From: Flavimaricola sp.
GTDB taxonomy: Bacteria; Pseudomonadota; Alphaproteobacteria; Rhodobacterales; Rhodobacteraceae
Assembly: GCA_020629175.1 (NCBI GenBank)
Contig: JAHDDU010000002.1
Coordinates: 118,940 to 163,401, forward strand
Length of the DNA: 44,462 bases
Direction: 5' to 3'
The translations under genes were made by a program, and so were the position numbers. Below, one piece after another: positions 26,287 to 34,884 of this stretch. Numbering within the stretch: position 1 is the first letter of the stretch; each line of letters begins with the position of its first letter. The notes under the pieces were generated by a model. The model was not told the DNA's origin. It was given only the letters and a program-made list of their open reading frames with translations, and did not search any database.

Positions 26287-27227
26287 AGATGGCCCACGAC
26301 CAGTTCACGGCCTACGAGAGCGAGATCGAAGCGCTTGTTACGCGGTTCGATCTTGTTGCGGAGCCGGTGAGCTTGCACGTGCGCGGCATGAATGGTGGGC
26401 TGGATTACCCATGCCCCTCCGGGGACTATGATTGCAACGGATTGGAGTTCGGAACGCTCTACCGCGTCAAACAGGCCTTCAGTCCGAACGCCAGTTCTGA
26501 AGTGGGGCTGGGATTGCAGGCCTATTTTCTTGGCTACTACATCTTTCCTTATGAGAGCGCCTTACGTTTACATATGGAATTGCCCAATGGGACGCGATTT
26601 GAAATCGAATTTCATGGTAGCGGCCCCTGCCAGGCGGGTGAGATTTCGGGAATGTCTGACCCTTTACAGTTTTTCGAAGCCATCAAGCCTTCTGAGTCCA
26701 CGAGGGCCGAGGCATTGGCCGAGGCGCGCCAATCCATTCTAGACCTGTCGCAAAAAGCTGCGAACGAACGCGCGGTTCAGGCCGAGCTCGACCGTCCTGC
26801 TTGGGATAAACGGACCGAAGCCGCCGTCAATACATTTGCGCTGCCAGACCTCGTGTCCTACGGCTATGTGACAGACACCGGCGGTATGCTGGATGTCGCG
26901 CATCTGACCTTTGGTCACTCTTACATCGTTACCCAGACCATCGCTTCCAACCGTGGTGGCAAGCTGGTCAAAGGGGACAAGCTGCGATTTCTTGGTGCCT
27001 ATGAGGGCGATGATCAGTCGCTTGGCCTTTTCTTTGAGACCCGGCACGCCAAGCCCCTTGACCTTTGGTTTCAACCGAACGCCCCCCAAAAGCCTGATAC
27101 GCGACGGTATTTCAGGAACCCAGCGGCGCACCTCCGCCCCACACTTTGGGATTTCTCCAAACGCCGCAAACGTCTCACCGCCGCCCGCGCGGTCCTTCTT
27201 CACCTCCGCAAAAGCTATGAGGCCTGA
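26283..27227 (+). CDS. Unrecognised 314-aa protein encoded inside the formate dehydrogenase operon
   Basis: Not one of the classical fds genes. The cytoplasmic protein has two internally similar halves. Residues 54-100 (LEFGTLYRVKQAF ... YFLGYYIFPYESALRLHMEL) resemble residues 208-252 (LTFGHSYIVTQTI ... LRFLGAYEGDDQSLGLFFE), sharing L-FG--Y-V-Q, FLG-Y and L-L. The repeat resembles DUF3601-type domains as I remember them, which is unproven. A helical linker (about 136-175) joins them, and the tail is very basic (RRKRLTAARAVLLHLRKS). The start overlaps the fdsB stop (ATGA) and the stop lies three bases before the fdsA start, so it is fully embedded in the operon. An assembly, cofactor-insertion or regulatory role in FDH is inference. 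Confidence 0.85.
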   Translation: MKMAHDQFTAYESEIEALVTRFDLVAEPVSLHVRGMNGGLDYPCPSGDYDCNGLEFGTLYRVKQAFSPNASSEVGLGLQAYFLGYYIFPYESALRLHMELPNGTRFEIEFHGSGPCQAGEISGMSDPLQFFEAIKPSESTRAEALAEARQSILDLSQKAANERAVQAELDRPAWDKRTEAAVNTFALPDLVSYGYVTDTGGMLDVAHLTFGHSYIVTQTIASNRGGKLVKGDKLRFLGAYEGDDQSLGLFFETRHAKPLDLWFQPNAPQKPDTRRYFRNPAAHLRPTLWDFSKRRKRLTAARAVLLHLRKSYEA

Positions 27228-27230
27228 TCC

Positions 27231-30131
27231 ATGAAAGATTTCATCATTCCCACATCCATGGACGACATCACCAATGACCGCGACATGGGCACGCCTGCGT
27301 CCAAGTCGCTGGAGATGGTCACCCTAACCATTGATGGTTTCGAAGTGACGGTTCCCGCCGGTACCTCAGTCATGCGCGCATCCAACGAGGCCGGGATCGA
27401 AGTCCCCAAGCTTTGCGCCACCGATAGCCTTGAGGCCTTCGGCTCCTGCCGTCTTTGCGTCGTCGAGATCGAAGGCCGCCGCGGGACGCCCGCCTCCTGC
27501 ACGACACCCGTGGCCGAAGGGATGGTCGTCAACACGCACACCGACAAGATCAAGAAGATCCGCAAGGGCGTGATGGAGCTATATATCTCTGACCACCCGC
27601 TGGATTGTTTGACTTGTGCGGCCAACGGCGATTGCGAGCTGCAGGATATGGCAGGCGCCGTGGGCCTGCGCGATGTCCGCTATGAAGGCACGGAAAACCA
27701 TTTTGAGGTTCGCCAAAATGGCGAAGTCAACCCGAAGTATATCCCCAAGGACGACAGCAACCCCTACTTTGCCTACGATCCGGCAAAATGCATCGTCTGC
27801 TCGCGCTGCGTCCGGGCCTGCGAAGAAACCCAAGGGACATTCGCACTCACCATCGAAGGATCGGGGTTCAATTCCCGCGTGTCGTTCGGCGCGAAATCTG
27901 ATGATGCGCTGCATTCTGATTGCGTCAGCTGCGGCGCCTGCGTCGCCGCCTGCCCCACCGCGACCCTGACTGAGAAATCTGTGATCGAGCTTGGCACGCC
28001 CGAACGTTCTGTCATCACCACCTGCGCCTATTGCGGTGTGGGCTGTTCGTTCAAGGCCGAGTTGAACGGCGACGAAGTGGTCCGCATGACCCCGTGGAAG
28101 CACGGCAAGGCCAACCGCGGGCATTCTTGCGTCAAAGGCCGCTTTGCCTATGGCTATGCCAGCCACTCAGACCGCATCCTCAGCCCGATGATCCGCGACA
28201 GTATTGATCAGCCTTGGCGCGAGGTCAGCTATGAAGAGGCGATTGATTTCACCTCCAAAAAGCTGCGCGACATTCAGGCCAAGCATGGCCAGAAATCCAT
28301 CGGCGGCATCACCTCCAGCCGCTGCACGAACGAGGAGACCTACCTCGTCCAAAAAATGATCCGCGCGGTCTTCGGTAACAACAACACGGACACCTGCGCC
28401 CGTGTATGCCACTCGCCCACAGGCTATGGTCTCAAGACGACGTTCGGCACCTCTGCTGGCACGCAAGACTTTGACAGCGTCGAAGACACCGACGTTGTCA
28501 TCGTCATCGGCGCGAACCCGACCGACGGCCACCCCGTGTTTGCCTCCCGCCTACGGAAGCGTCTGCGCCAAGGGGCAGAGCTGATCGTCATCGACCCGCG
28601 CCGCATTGACCTGCTAGAAACCCCGCACATGGGCAAAGGGCATCACCTGCCCCTGCGCCCCGGCACAAACGTCGCGATCCTCTCGGCCATCAGCCACGTC
28701 ATCGTCACCGAAGGCCTGCATGACGAGGCGTTCATCCGCGAGCGTTGCGACTGGGACGAGTTCAGCGAATACGCTGCCTTTATCAGCGATGAGCGCCACT
28801 CGCCCGAAGCGATGCAACTGCTCACAGGTGTTGACGCCCAAGCGCTTCGCGAAGCTGCGCGTGCCTTTGCCCGTGGCGGCAATGGTGCCATCTACTACGG
28901 CCTTGGCGTGACGGAGCATTCCCAAGGTTCGACCACCGTCATGGCCATCGCCAACCTTGCGATGATGACAGGCAACATTGGCCGCCGCGGCGTGGGTGTG
29001 AACCCGCTGCGCGGTCAGAACAACGTGCAGGGTGCCTGCGACATGGGCTCTTTCCCGCACGAGCTGCCTGGGTATCGGCATGTGTCCGACGATGCGACAC
29101 GTGATATCTTTGAGGACCTCTGGGGCGTCACACTCGACGCAGAGCCCGGCCTGCGCATCCCTAACATGCTCGACGCCGCCGTCGATGGCACCTTTAAGGG
29201 CATCTACATTCAGGGCGAAGACATCCTGCAATCCGACCCCGATACCCATCACGTCGCAGCGGGCCTTGCCGCGATGGACTGCGTGATCGTACAGGACCTG
29301 TTCCTCAATGAGACGGCGAACTACGCCCATGTCTTCCTGCCCGGAAGCACATTCCTTGAGAAAGACGGCACCTTCACCAACGCCGAACGCCGCATCAACC
29401 GCGTGCGAGAGGTGATGAAGCCCAAGAATGGCTACGCAGACTGGCAAGTGACGATGCTCCTCGCCAATGCAATGGGCGCAAACTGGACTTACACACACCC
29501 CAGCCAGATCATGGATGAAATCGCAGCCACAACGCCCGGTTTCGCCAATGTCACCTACGAGATGCTGGAAGAGCGCGGCTCGGTTCAGTGGCCTTGTAAT
29601 GACAATGCACCAGACGGCACGCCGATCATGCACATTGATGGCTTTGTGCGCGGCAAAGGCCAGTTCATCATTACCGAATACATCGCCACCGATGAACGCA
29701 CTGGTCCACGCTTCCCGCTGTTGCTGACGACCGGGCGCATCCTGAGCCAGTACAACGTGGGCGCGCAAACCCGCCGCACAGACAACGTGGTTTGGCATGA
29801 TGAGGACCTGCTCGAAATCCACCCGCAGGATGCCGAGAACCGCGGCATCAAGGACGGCGATTTCGTCAAGCTCGCCTCGCGCCAAGGCGAAACGTCGCTG
29901 CGCGCGACGATCACCGACCGCGTCTCACCTGGTGTCGTTTACACAACGTTCCACCACCCCGACACGCAGGCCAATGTGATCACCACAGATTTCTCAGACT
30001 GGGCCACCAACTGCCCTGAGTACAAGGTGACGGCCGTGCAGGTCAGCCAGTCCAACGGCCCGACCGATTGGCAAAAGGACTACAACGAACAGGCGGCCCA
30101 GTCCCGCCGCATCCTGCCGGCCGCTGAATGA
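27231..30131 (+). CDS. fdsA: NAD-dependent formate dehydrogenase alpha subunit FdsA (Mo-bis-MGD)
   Basis: Catalytic subunit of 966 aa that oxidises formate to CO2. It carries an N-terminal [2Fe-2S] site (C62, C73, C76, C90). A His-Cys3 [4Fe-4S] site follows (H122, C126, C129, C135), then two ferredoxin-type clusters (C187/190/193/197 and C231/234/237/241). The [4Fe-4S] site next to the molybdenum domain uses C265, C268, C272 and C300. The metal-ligand cysteine is C393, followed by H394 in CARVCHSPTGYG; cysteine rather than selenocysteine is used. GAGG eight bases upstream, inside the end of the preceding gene, serves ATG 27231. The stop overlaps fdhD. Length and layout match the Rhodobacter-type FdsA. 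Confidence 0.96.
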   Translation: MKDFIIPTSMDDITNDRDMGTPASKSLEMVTLTIDGFEVTVPAGTSVMRASNEAGIEVPKLCATDSLEAFGSCRLCVVEIEGRRGTPASCTTPVAEGMVVNTHTDKIKKIRKGVMELYISDHPLDCLTCAANGDCELQDMAGAVGLRDVRYEGTENHFEVRQNGEVNPKYIPKDDSNPYFAYDPAKCIVCSRCVRACEETQGTFALTIEGSGFNSRVSFGAKSDDALHSDCVSCGACVAACPTATLTEKSVIELGTPERSVITTCAYCGVGCSFKAELNGDEVVRMTPWKHGKANRGHSCVKGRFAYGYASHSDRILSPMIRDSIDQPWREVSYEEAIDFTSKKLRDIQAKHGQKSIGGITSSRCTNEETYLVQKMIRAVFGNNNTDTCARVCHSPTGYGLKTTFGTSAGTQDFDSVEDTDVVIVIGANPTDGHPVFASRLRKRLRQGAELIVIDPRRIDLLETPHMGKGHHLPLRPGTNVAILSAISHVIVTEGLHDEAFIRERCDWDEFSEYAAFISDERHSPEAMQLLTGVDAQALREAARAFARGGNGAIYYGLGVTEHSQGSTTVMAIANLAMMTGNIGRRGVGVNPLRGQNNVQGACDMGSFPHELPGYRHVSDDATRDIFEDLWGVTLDAEPGLRIPNMLDAAVDGTFKGIYIQGEDILQSDPDTHHVAAGLAAMDCVIVQDLFLNETANYAHVFLPGSTFLEKDGTFTNAERRINRVREVMKPKNGYADWQVTMLLANAMGANWTYTHPSQIMDEIAATTPGFANVTYEMLEERGSVQWPCNDNAPDGTPIMHIDGFVRGKGQFIITEYIATDERTGPRFPLLLTTGRILSQYNVGAQTRRTDNVVWHDEDLLEIHPQDAENRGIKDGDFVKLASRQGETSLRATITDRVSPGVVYTTFHHPDTQANVITTDFSDWATNCPEYKVTAVQVSQSNGPTDWQKDYNEQAAQSRRILPAAE

Positions 30132-30916
30132 GCAAACAGCAGCCCTCCATGCGCGCCGTGGGCGTCGTGTCTCCGCAGGGCGAGGGCCATCAGGTCCTCC
30201 CCGAAGAGACGCCGGTCGCCCTCGTCTACAACGGCTCTACCCTCGCCGTGATGATGGCGACGCCTGCGGACCTCGCAGATTTCGCGGCGGGCTTTGCCAT
30301 CACCGAAGGCATCGTGACGCCGGGCGAACTGTCCGAGGTGGAGATCGTCGAACACGCAGCGGGCCTCGAGGCGCGGATGTGGATTAGCGAGGACAAAGCG
30401 GCTGCTTTGGATGAGCGGCGGCGCAATTCCGTCGGCCCCACGGGCTGTGGCCTCTGTGGGATTGAAAGCCTTGAGCAGGCAACCCGCGCGTTGCCGCAAG
30501 TGTCCGGCGGAATCACCCTCACCGCGGATGAGATCACATCGGCCCTCACCATGCTCCGCGCCCACCAGCCGCTTCATGATGAGACCCACGCAGTGCATGC
30601 CGCGGGTTTCTACATCCCGGGCCGGGGCATCGTCCTTGCGCGTGAGGACGTGGGCCGGCACAACGCACTCGACAAGCTAATCGGCGCTTTGGCCCACCAA
30701 GGGCTGGACCCAAACACCGGCGCCATCGTGCTCACCAGCCGCATCTCAGTCGATATGGTGCAGAAAACCGCCCTCGCTGGATGCGGGCTGATCGTCGCCG
30801 TCTCGGCGCCCACTGCTCATGCTGTACGGCTGGCCGACAGCGCCGGCATCACCCTCACCTCAGGCGGCAAGGGCACCCCGCGCGCCTATACGCACAGCCA
30901 CCGGATCACGGAGTAA
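30128..30916 (+). CDS. fdhD: Formate dehydrogenase accessory sulfurtransferase FdhD (FdsC)
   Basis: Transfers sulfur to the molybdenum cofactor before insertion into the formate dehydrogenase; called FdsC in fds operons. The 262-aa protein has the conserved CxxC in PTGCGLCGIES (C107, C110), plus EETPVALVYNG near the start, REDVGRHNALDK and TSRISVDMVQK. It overlaps the fdsA stop by ATGA and precedes fdsD by five bases, as expected from the operon order GBACD. Confidence 0.95.
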   Translation: MSKQQPSMRAVGVVSPQGEGHQVLPEETPVALVYNGSTLAVMMATPADLADFAAGFAITEGIVTPGELSEVEIVEHAAGLEARMWISEDKAAALDERRRNSVGPTGCGLCGIESLEQATRALPQVSGGITLTADEITSALTMLRAHQPLHDETHAVHAAGFYIPGRGIVLAREDVGRHNALDKLIGALAHQGLDPNTGAIVLTSRISVDMVQKTALAGCGLIVAVSAPTAHAVRLADSAGITLTSGGKGTPRAYTHSHRITE

Positions 30917-30921
30917 CCTGC

Positions 30922-31140
30922 ATGTCCAACACCGATGAAAAGCTCGTCCGCATGGCCAACCAAATTGCCAGCTTCTTCAAAACACAGCCGGGCGACAAAG
31001 CCACAGCCAGCACCGCCCAGCACATCAAAGACTTCTGGGATCCGTCAATGATCGCCCAGATGCGCAACTTGCTGGCCAACGACGTCGAGGGCCTCGACCC
31101 TATCGCCCACGCCGCTGCGAAGGAAGTGACGGCGGCATAA
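30922..31140 (+). CDS. fdsD: NAD-dependent formate dehydrogenase delta subunit FdsD
   Basis: A small 72-aa subunit of the soluble formate dehydrogenase. Typical segments are KLVRMANQIASFFKTQPGD and the C-terminal helix around FWDPSMIAQM with IAHAAAKE at the end. The frame is open further upstream inside fdhD, but ATG 30922 has GGAG eight bases before it and gives the normal family length. It is the last gene of the operon; the 98 bases that follow show no clear terminator. Confidence 0.92.
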   Translation: MSNTDEKLVRMANQIASFFKTQPGDKATASTAQHIKDFWDPSMIAQMRNLLANDVEGLDPIAHAAAKEVTAA

Positions 31141-31238
31141 GCAGTATCGTTTGCCCGCAATTTATGTTGGGACCGCACCGATACCGGTCAAACAAACGTG
31201 TGAGCCTCAAAACTGGTTCGTGACCCCACTCCGTATCC

Positions 31239-31955
31239 ATGCTTCATTACACGGGCATGTCCAACACTCCGCCCTCCCTGCCCGATGAGGCGTTGCCGCT
31301 GTGGCTAAGCGTGGGGCGCATGTGTCTGCGGCTTGCCCTGATCGCCGCATTCGCCTTTGGTGTTCATAAGCTCAGCAGCTGGATGATGATGCAGACCGAT
31401 GCGCCAGGGGATCTGACGATGGCGGGCGTCGGCATTCTTGCTGTTATGCTCGCGGCCTATGCGTTGATGATCGCTGTTCCCTTTGTTCCAGGGATCGAAA
31501 TCGGCGTGGCGTTGATGCTCATCCAAGGCTCGACCATTGCACCCTTTGTCTATCTGGCCACGCTGCTTGGCCTCACGCTGGCCTTTCTGATCGGCCTTTG
31601 GGTGCCCTACTCTACTCTGCATCGCATTTTCCTCGACATGCGGATGCGGTCTGCCTGTCGGTTGCTGGATCGCGTGGCTCCCTTAAGCCCCGACGCGCGG
31701 CTTCGATTTCTGTCGAACAAGTTGCCCAGCTGGCTTGCGCCGCTCGCGACGCGTTACCGCTATGTTACCCTCGCGCTTTTAATTAACCTGCCCGGCAACG
31801 GTCTGATCGGTGGCGGTGGCGGGTTGGCCATGCTGGCAGGGCTGACGCGCGTTTATGCACCGCGCGCAACCATCCTGACGTTTGCCATTGCCATCGCCCC
31901 GATCCCGCTTCTCGTTTGGCTCACCGGCAGCCCGGCCACGTGGTTCACCGGCTAG
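31239..31955 (+). CDS. Multi-pass membrane protein, possibly VTT/TVP38-like
   Basis: A 238-aa integral membrane protein with about five hydrophobic segments. A polar loop lies near residues 130-160, and two notable motifs are present: VPFVPGIEIGVALMLIQG and NLPGNGLIGGGGGLAML. The P-x-x-PG plus glycine-rich re-entrant pattern resembles DedA/VTT-fold proteins, but I could not confirm this. ATG 31257 (MSNTPPSLPDE) is an equally possible start; neither has a strong ribosome-binding site. It follows the fds operon by 98 bases and is convergent with the CIA30-like gene, sharing a CTAG over the stops. Confidence 0.75.
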   Translation: MLHYTGMSNTPPSLPDEALPLWLSVGRMCLRLALIAAFAFGVHKLSSWMMMQTDAPGDLTMAGVGILAVMLAAYALMIAVPFVPGIEIGVALMLIQGSTIAPFVYLATLLGLTLAFLIGLWVPYSTLHRIFLDMRMRSACRLLDRVAPLSPDARLRFLSNKLPSWLAPLATRYRYVTLALLINLPGNGLIGGGGGLAMLAGLTRVYAPRATILTFAIAIAPIPLLVWLTGSPATWFTG

Positions 31956-32479
31956 ACAAACCGCACATCCGCAATCGCCAGATCCGCCGCAAACGCCCGA
32001 CCGATCGCCACCAGCCCGATCCGGCGCAGACTGCGCGGATCAAATGGCGCCTCGACCCGGTGCGCCTCCATATCCTGAAACGGCAGAATGATTTCGCGCC
32101 ACCTCGGTTCCGCGACAAAGCTTTGACGGTAGCTCTGCCATGGCCGCTCAATTGCGTCCGTCCGCAGATGCAGATTGTAAGTCTCCTCTCGCCCCCAGAC
32201 CGTCACCACAATCCCGGCAAATGCACTGGCGTCCATGGCGGCACCGTCAGGGCGTAGATTTAACGCCGCCTGCACAAACCCACCATTGTTGTCCAACGAC
32301 ACGTCGCCGCGCAGCCGCAGCGCCATGCGCCCGGCCACAACCTCACGCGTCAAAGTGCCTGACGACACCCCGCCCATCACCTGATCGGACATAAACGACC
32401 AAGCCGTGCCGCAGGCCGTCATGGGATGTGGGCGGGAAAGATCATCAATCACCGCCGCTTCGGGGTCGGTCAGCGCCAT
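31952..32479 (-). CDS. CIA30-family (complex I intermediate-associated protein 30-like) protein
   Basis: A 175-aa protein with a galactose-binding-like beta sandwich fold. Family signatures are WSFMSDQVMGGVSSGTL near the N-terminus, GFVQAALNL, the FAGIVVTVWG strand, YRQSFVA and the C-terminal ADVRFV. Eukaryotic CIA30 helps complex I assembly; the bacterial role is uncertain. ATG 32479 is preceded by AAAGGAGA five bases upstream, so longer in-frame extensions are rejected. Its stop overlaps that of the membrane-protein gene. Confidence 0.86.
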   Translation of the reverse strand: MALTDPEAAVIDDLSRPHPMTACGTAWSFMSDQVMGGVSSGTLTREVVAGRMALRLRGDVSLDNNGGFVQAALNLRPDGAAMDASAFAGIVVTVWGREETYNLHLRTDAIERPWQSYRQSFVAEPRWREIILPFQDMEAHRVEAPFDPRSLRRIGLVAIGRAFAADLAIADVRFV

Positions 32480-32573
32480 GGTGTTCTCCTTTGCAGGACA
32501 GTTAGTGCAAAAACCCCACCGCTCCAGTGTCAAAGCTCTTGACCGGGTCGTTCACAAGCCCTTCACTCCCCTC

Positions 32574-33596
32574 ATGAAAACACTGACTAACCCCTTTCGC
32601 GGCCAACAGGACGCTTTTCCCGGATTGGCCGACATCCCGGCTCCAAGCGTTGATGCCGAACGCGCACAAGCGCTGCTCGCACGGTGTCCGAAGGCATCCC
32701 CGACACCATTGGTGGATCACAGCCGGATTGCGTCAGCCTTGGGTATCGCGCATATCCACATCAAGGACGAGCGTGGCCGTATGGGCTTGGGCAGCTTCAA
32801 GGCCCTTGGCGCCGCCTACGTCATCGCGACTGAGGCGTCAGAGGGTGATGTCAGCGCAACGACCTACGTGACGGCCAGCGCCGGCAACCATGGCCTCTCT
32901 GTCGCGGCTGGCGCAGCGGCTTTCGGTGCGAAATCCGCCGTCTACATCGCCGATACTGTACCAGAAGCCTTTGCCAATCGCCTGCGTCACGAAGGAGCCG
33001 AGGTTGTCCGCCAGGGCGCCACTTACGAAGATAGCATGGCGGCGGCTATGCACGCCGCACACCACAACGGCTGGGCCTTGTTGTCTGACAGCTCGTGGCC
33101 CGGCTATACATCGCGCCCGCACCGATTGATGGAAGGCTACCTCGCCCTGATGGCAGAAGCCATTTCAGAAATGCCCGCACCTCCGAGCCATATCTTCCTG
33201 CAGGCCGGTGTTGGAGGGCTCGCCGGAGCCTGCGCCGCCATGGCACGACGCGCTTGGGGTGACGTACCACATATCACGGTGGTCGAACCCGATGCCGCCC
33301 CCGCCTTGTATGGCTCCATCGCCGCGGGCACGTTCACCGCCACGCCCGGACCCGTCTCTTCTATGGGGCGGTTGGACTGCAAAGAGCCCTCGCTGATCGC
33401 GCTCAAAGGTCTGGCCTACGATGCGGACGACTTCCTGCTGATCTCCGAGGCACAGGGCGCCGCAGGAGCAGGGCTTGCGGCCCACCACGGCATGCCCAGC
33501 ACACCATCCGGCAGCGCGGGCCTCGCAGGTGCCATGGTCACCGATCTGCCCGCTGACGCACGTGTTCTGGTGGTCTTGTCGGAGGGCCCGGAATGA
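32574..33596 (+). CDS. PLP-dependent lyase, diaminopropionate ammonia-lyase-like (fold type II)
   Basis: A 340-aa fold-type II PLP enzyme of the threonine dehydratase/diaminopropionate ammonia-lyase group. The Schiff-base lysine is K76 in GRMGLGSFKALGAAYV, and the phosphate/substrate loop is SAGNHG (102-107). LQAGVGGLAGACAAM holds the second glycine loop. The protein is shorter than typical diaminopropionate ammonia-lyases (about 400 aa) but shares their SFKALG context. The likely reaction is alpha,beta-elimination of an amino acid giving a 2-oxo acid and ammonia. Its stop overlaps the M24 gene (ATGA). In E. coli, ygeX (same family) also lies near a hydantoinase gene, so the association here may be functional. 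Confidence 0.85.
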   Translation: MKTLTNPFRGQQDAFPGLADIPAPSVDAERAQALLARCPKASPTPLVDHSRIASALGIAHIHIKDERGRMGLGSFKALGAAYVIATEASEGDVSATTYVTASAGNHGLSVAAGAAAFGAKSAVYIADTVPEAFANRLRHEGAEVVRQGATYEDSMAAAMHAAHHNGWALLSDSSWPGYTSRPHRLMEGYLALMAEAISEMPAPPSHIFLQAGVGGLAGACAAMARRAWGDVPHITVVEPDAAPALYGSIAAGTFTATPGPVSSMGRLDCKEPSLIALKGLAYDADDFLLISEAQGAAGAGLAAHHGMPSTPSGSAGLAGAMVTDLPADARVLVVLSEGPE

Positions 33597-34735
33597 CCGA
33601 TTTCCCACCCGCTGAATTCGAAGCCCGCGTTGTTAAAGCCCAGACCACGATGGCCGAACGCGGCCTTGCCGCTCTTCTTTTGACCACAGAGCCGGACATT
33701 CGGTATTTCACCGGCTTTCTCACCCGCTTTTGGGAAAGCCCCACCCGTCCGTGGTTTGTCGTCCTGCCCGCGTCCGGTCGCCCCATTGCTGTGATCCCCT
33801 CCATCGGTGCCCCGCTCATGGCCCGCACTTGGGTCGAAGATATCCGCACATGGCAATCGCCAGATCTGGCCGATGACGGCGTCACATTGCTCGCCGATAC
33901 GTTGAAATCCATCGCCAAGGGCGGCCAGATCGGCACGCCGATGGAAGCGGAAAGCCACCTGCGCATGCCACTGACCGATTGGCACCGGCTGGGCGACATG
34001 ATCGATCTTACCTCTGACGGGGCATTGGTCCGCGACCAACGCATGGTCAAATCCGAAGCTGAGATCGCGCGCATCCGCACCGCCTGCGGCATTGCCGATC
34101 GCGCCTTCGCCCGGGTGCCGGAAATAGCGCGCGCCGGAACCCCGCTGGATGATATCTTCCGCCATTTTCAGATGTTGTGTCTTGAGGAAGGGGCCGACTG
34201 GGTGCCCTACCTCGCTGGCGGCGCAGGGCCCGATGGCTGCGCCGATGTCATTTCTCCGGCGGACAGCACACCGCTGAAAGCGGGGGACATCATGATGCTC
34301 GACACCGGATTGATTAAATCCGGCTACTTTTGTGACTTTGACCGCAACTTTGCCGTGGGACCACCTAGCGCCGAAGCAGCGGCAGCCCATGCCCAGCTCA
34401 TCGACGCGACAACCGCCGCATTTGAAATGGCCCGCCCCGGCATCACGACGGCGGACCTCTTCCACGCCATGGACAAAATTTGCACCGGCGGGGGTGGCGG
34501 CACCGAGGCGGGCAGATATGGCCACGGAGTTGGCATGCAACTCACCGAATGGCCCTCCATGATCCCTGCGGATCAAACGATCCTGAAAACCGGCATGACG
34601 CTCACGCTGGAGCCAAGTGTCATCCTGCCAAACGGGGCCACCATGGTGCATGAAGAAAACATCGTGATCACAGCAACGGGCGCAGAGTTCCTCTCCACCC
34701 CCGCTAAACACGCCCTGCCGCTGCTAGAGGCCTAA
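33593..34735 (+). CDS. M24-family metallopeptidase (Xaa-Pro peptidase/creatinase-like)
   Basis: A 380-aa pita-bread-fold enzyme with an N-terminal creatinase-like domain (about 1-150) and a C-terminal catalytic domain. All five metal ligands of the peptidase type are present: D237, D248, H311 (GRYGHGVGM), E340 (TLEPS) and E354 (VHEEN). A peptidase or amidase rather than the metal-free creatinase is therefore likely. It is coupled to the PLP lyase gene by an ATGA overlap. Related M24 enzymes open cyclic or N-acylated amino acids in catabolic operons, so it may release an amino acid for the lyase; the substrate is not determined. Confidence 0.9.
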   Translation: MTDFPPAEFEARVVKAQTTMAERGLAALLLTTEPDIRYFTGFLTRFWESPTRPWFVVLPASGRPIAVIPSIGAPLMARTWVEDIRTWQSPDLADDGVTLLADTLKSIAKGGQIGTPMEAESHLRMPLTDWHRLGDMIDLTSDGALVRDQRMVKSEAEIARIRTACGIADRAFARVPEIARAGTPLDDIFRHFQMLCLEEGADWVPYLAGGAGPDGCADVISPADSTPLKAGDIMMLDTGLIKSGYFCDFDRNFAVGPPSAEAAAAHAQLIDATTAAFEMARPGITTADLFHAMDKICTGGGGGTEAGRYGHGVGMQLTEWPSMIPADQTILKTGMTLTLEPSVILPNGATMVHEENIVITATGAEFLSTPAKHALPLLEA

Positions 34736-34737
34736 CC

Positions 34738-34884
34738 TCAACATCCCACGCAGTACTTTGGCTTCTTTGGGCCATCACCCCCGCCGGAGGCCCTGCTCTC
34801 ATCCGACACCACGTCCAACTCTGACGGCACATCTGGCCTGGCAATATCAATAATGCGCGGTAGCGCTCCGTTAAATGACCCCAA
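34738..34884 (-). CDS. Possible small ORF ending in a CxxC motif (uncertain)
   Basis: An open frame of about 48 codons lies between the DapA-like gene and the convergent M24 gene. Its reading RIIDIARPDVPSELDVVSDE followed by a Gly-rich segment and GPKKPKYCVGC at the end looks protein-like. The only in-frame initiation codons are a TTG at 34884 inside the dapA-like gene and GTGs further in, and no well-placed ribosome-binding site is seen. It may be a small protein, a remnant or chance. Confidence is low. Confidence 0.3.
   Translation of the reverse strand: MGSFNGALPRIIDIARPDVPSELDVVSDESRASGGGDGPKKPKYCVGC

Noticed and set aside
28614-29885. 423-codon open frame antisense to fdsA
   Set aside because: It lies entirely inside the conserved FdsA coding region, and its translation has no recognisable motif.
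30128-30916. Selenocysteine in the formate dehydrogenase
   Set aside because: The metal-ligand position of FdsA is an ordinary TGC cysteine codon (C393), with no in-frame TGA.
33416-34711. 431-codon open frame antisense to the M24 and PLP genes
   Set aside because: The plus-strand genes have intact catalytic residues. The antisense product is His/Arg/Gly-rich without family features.
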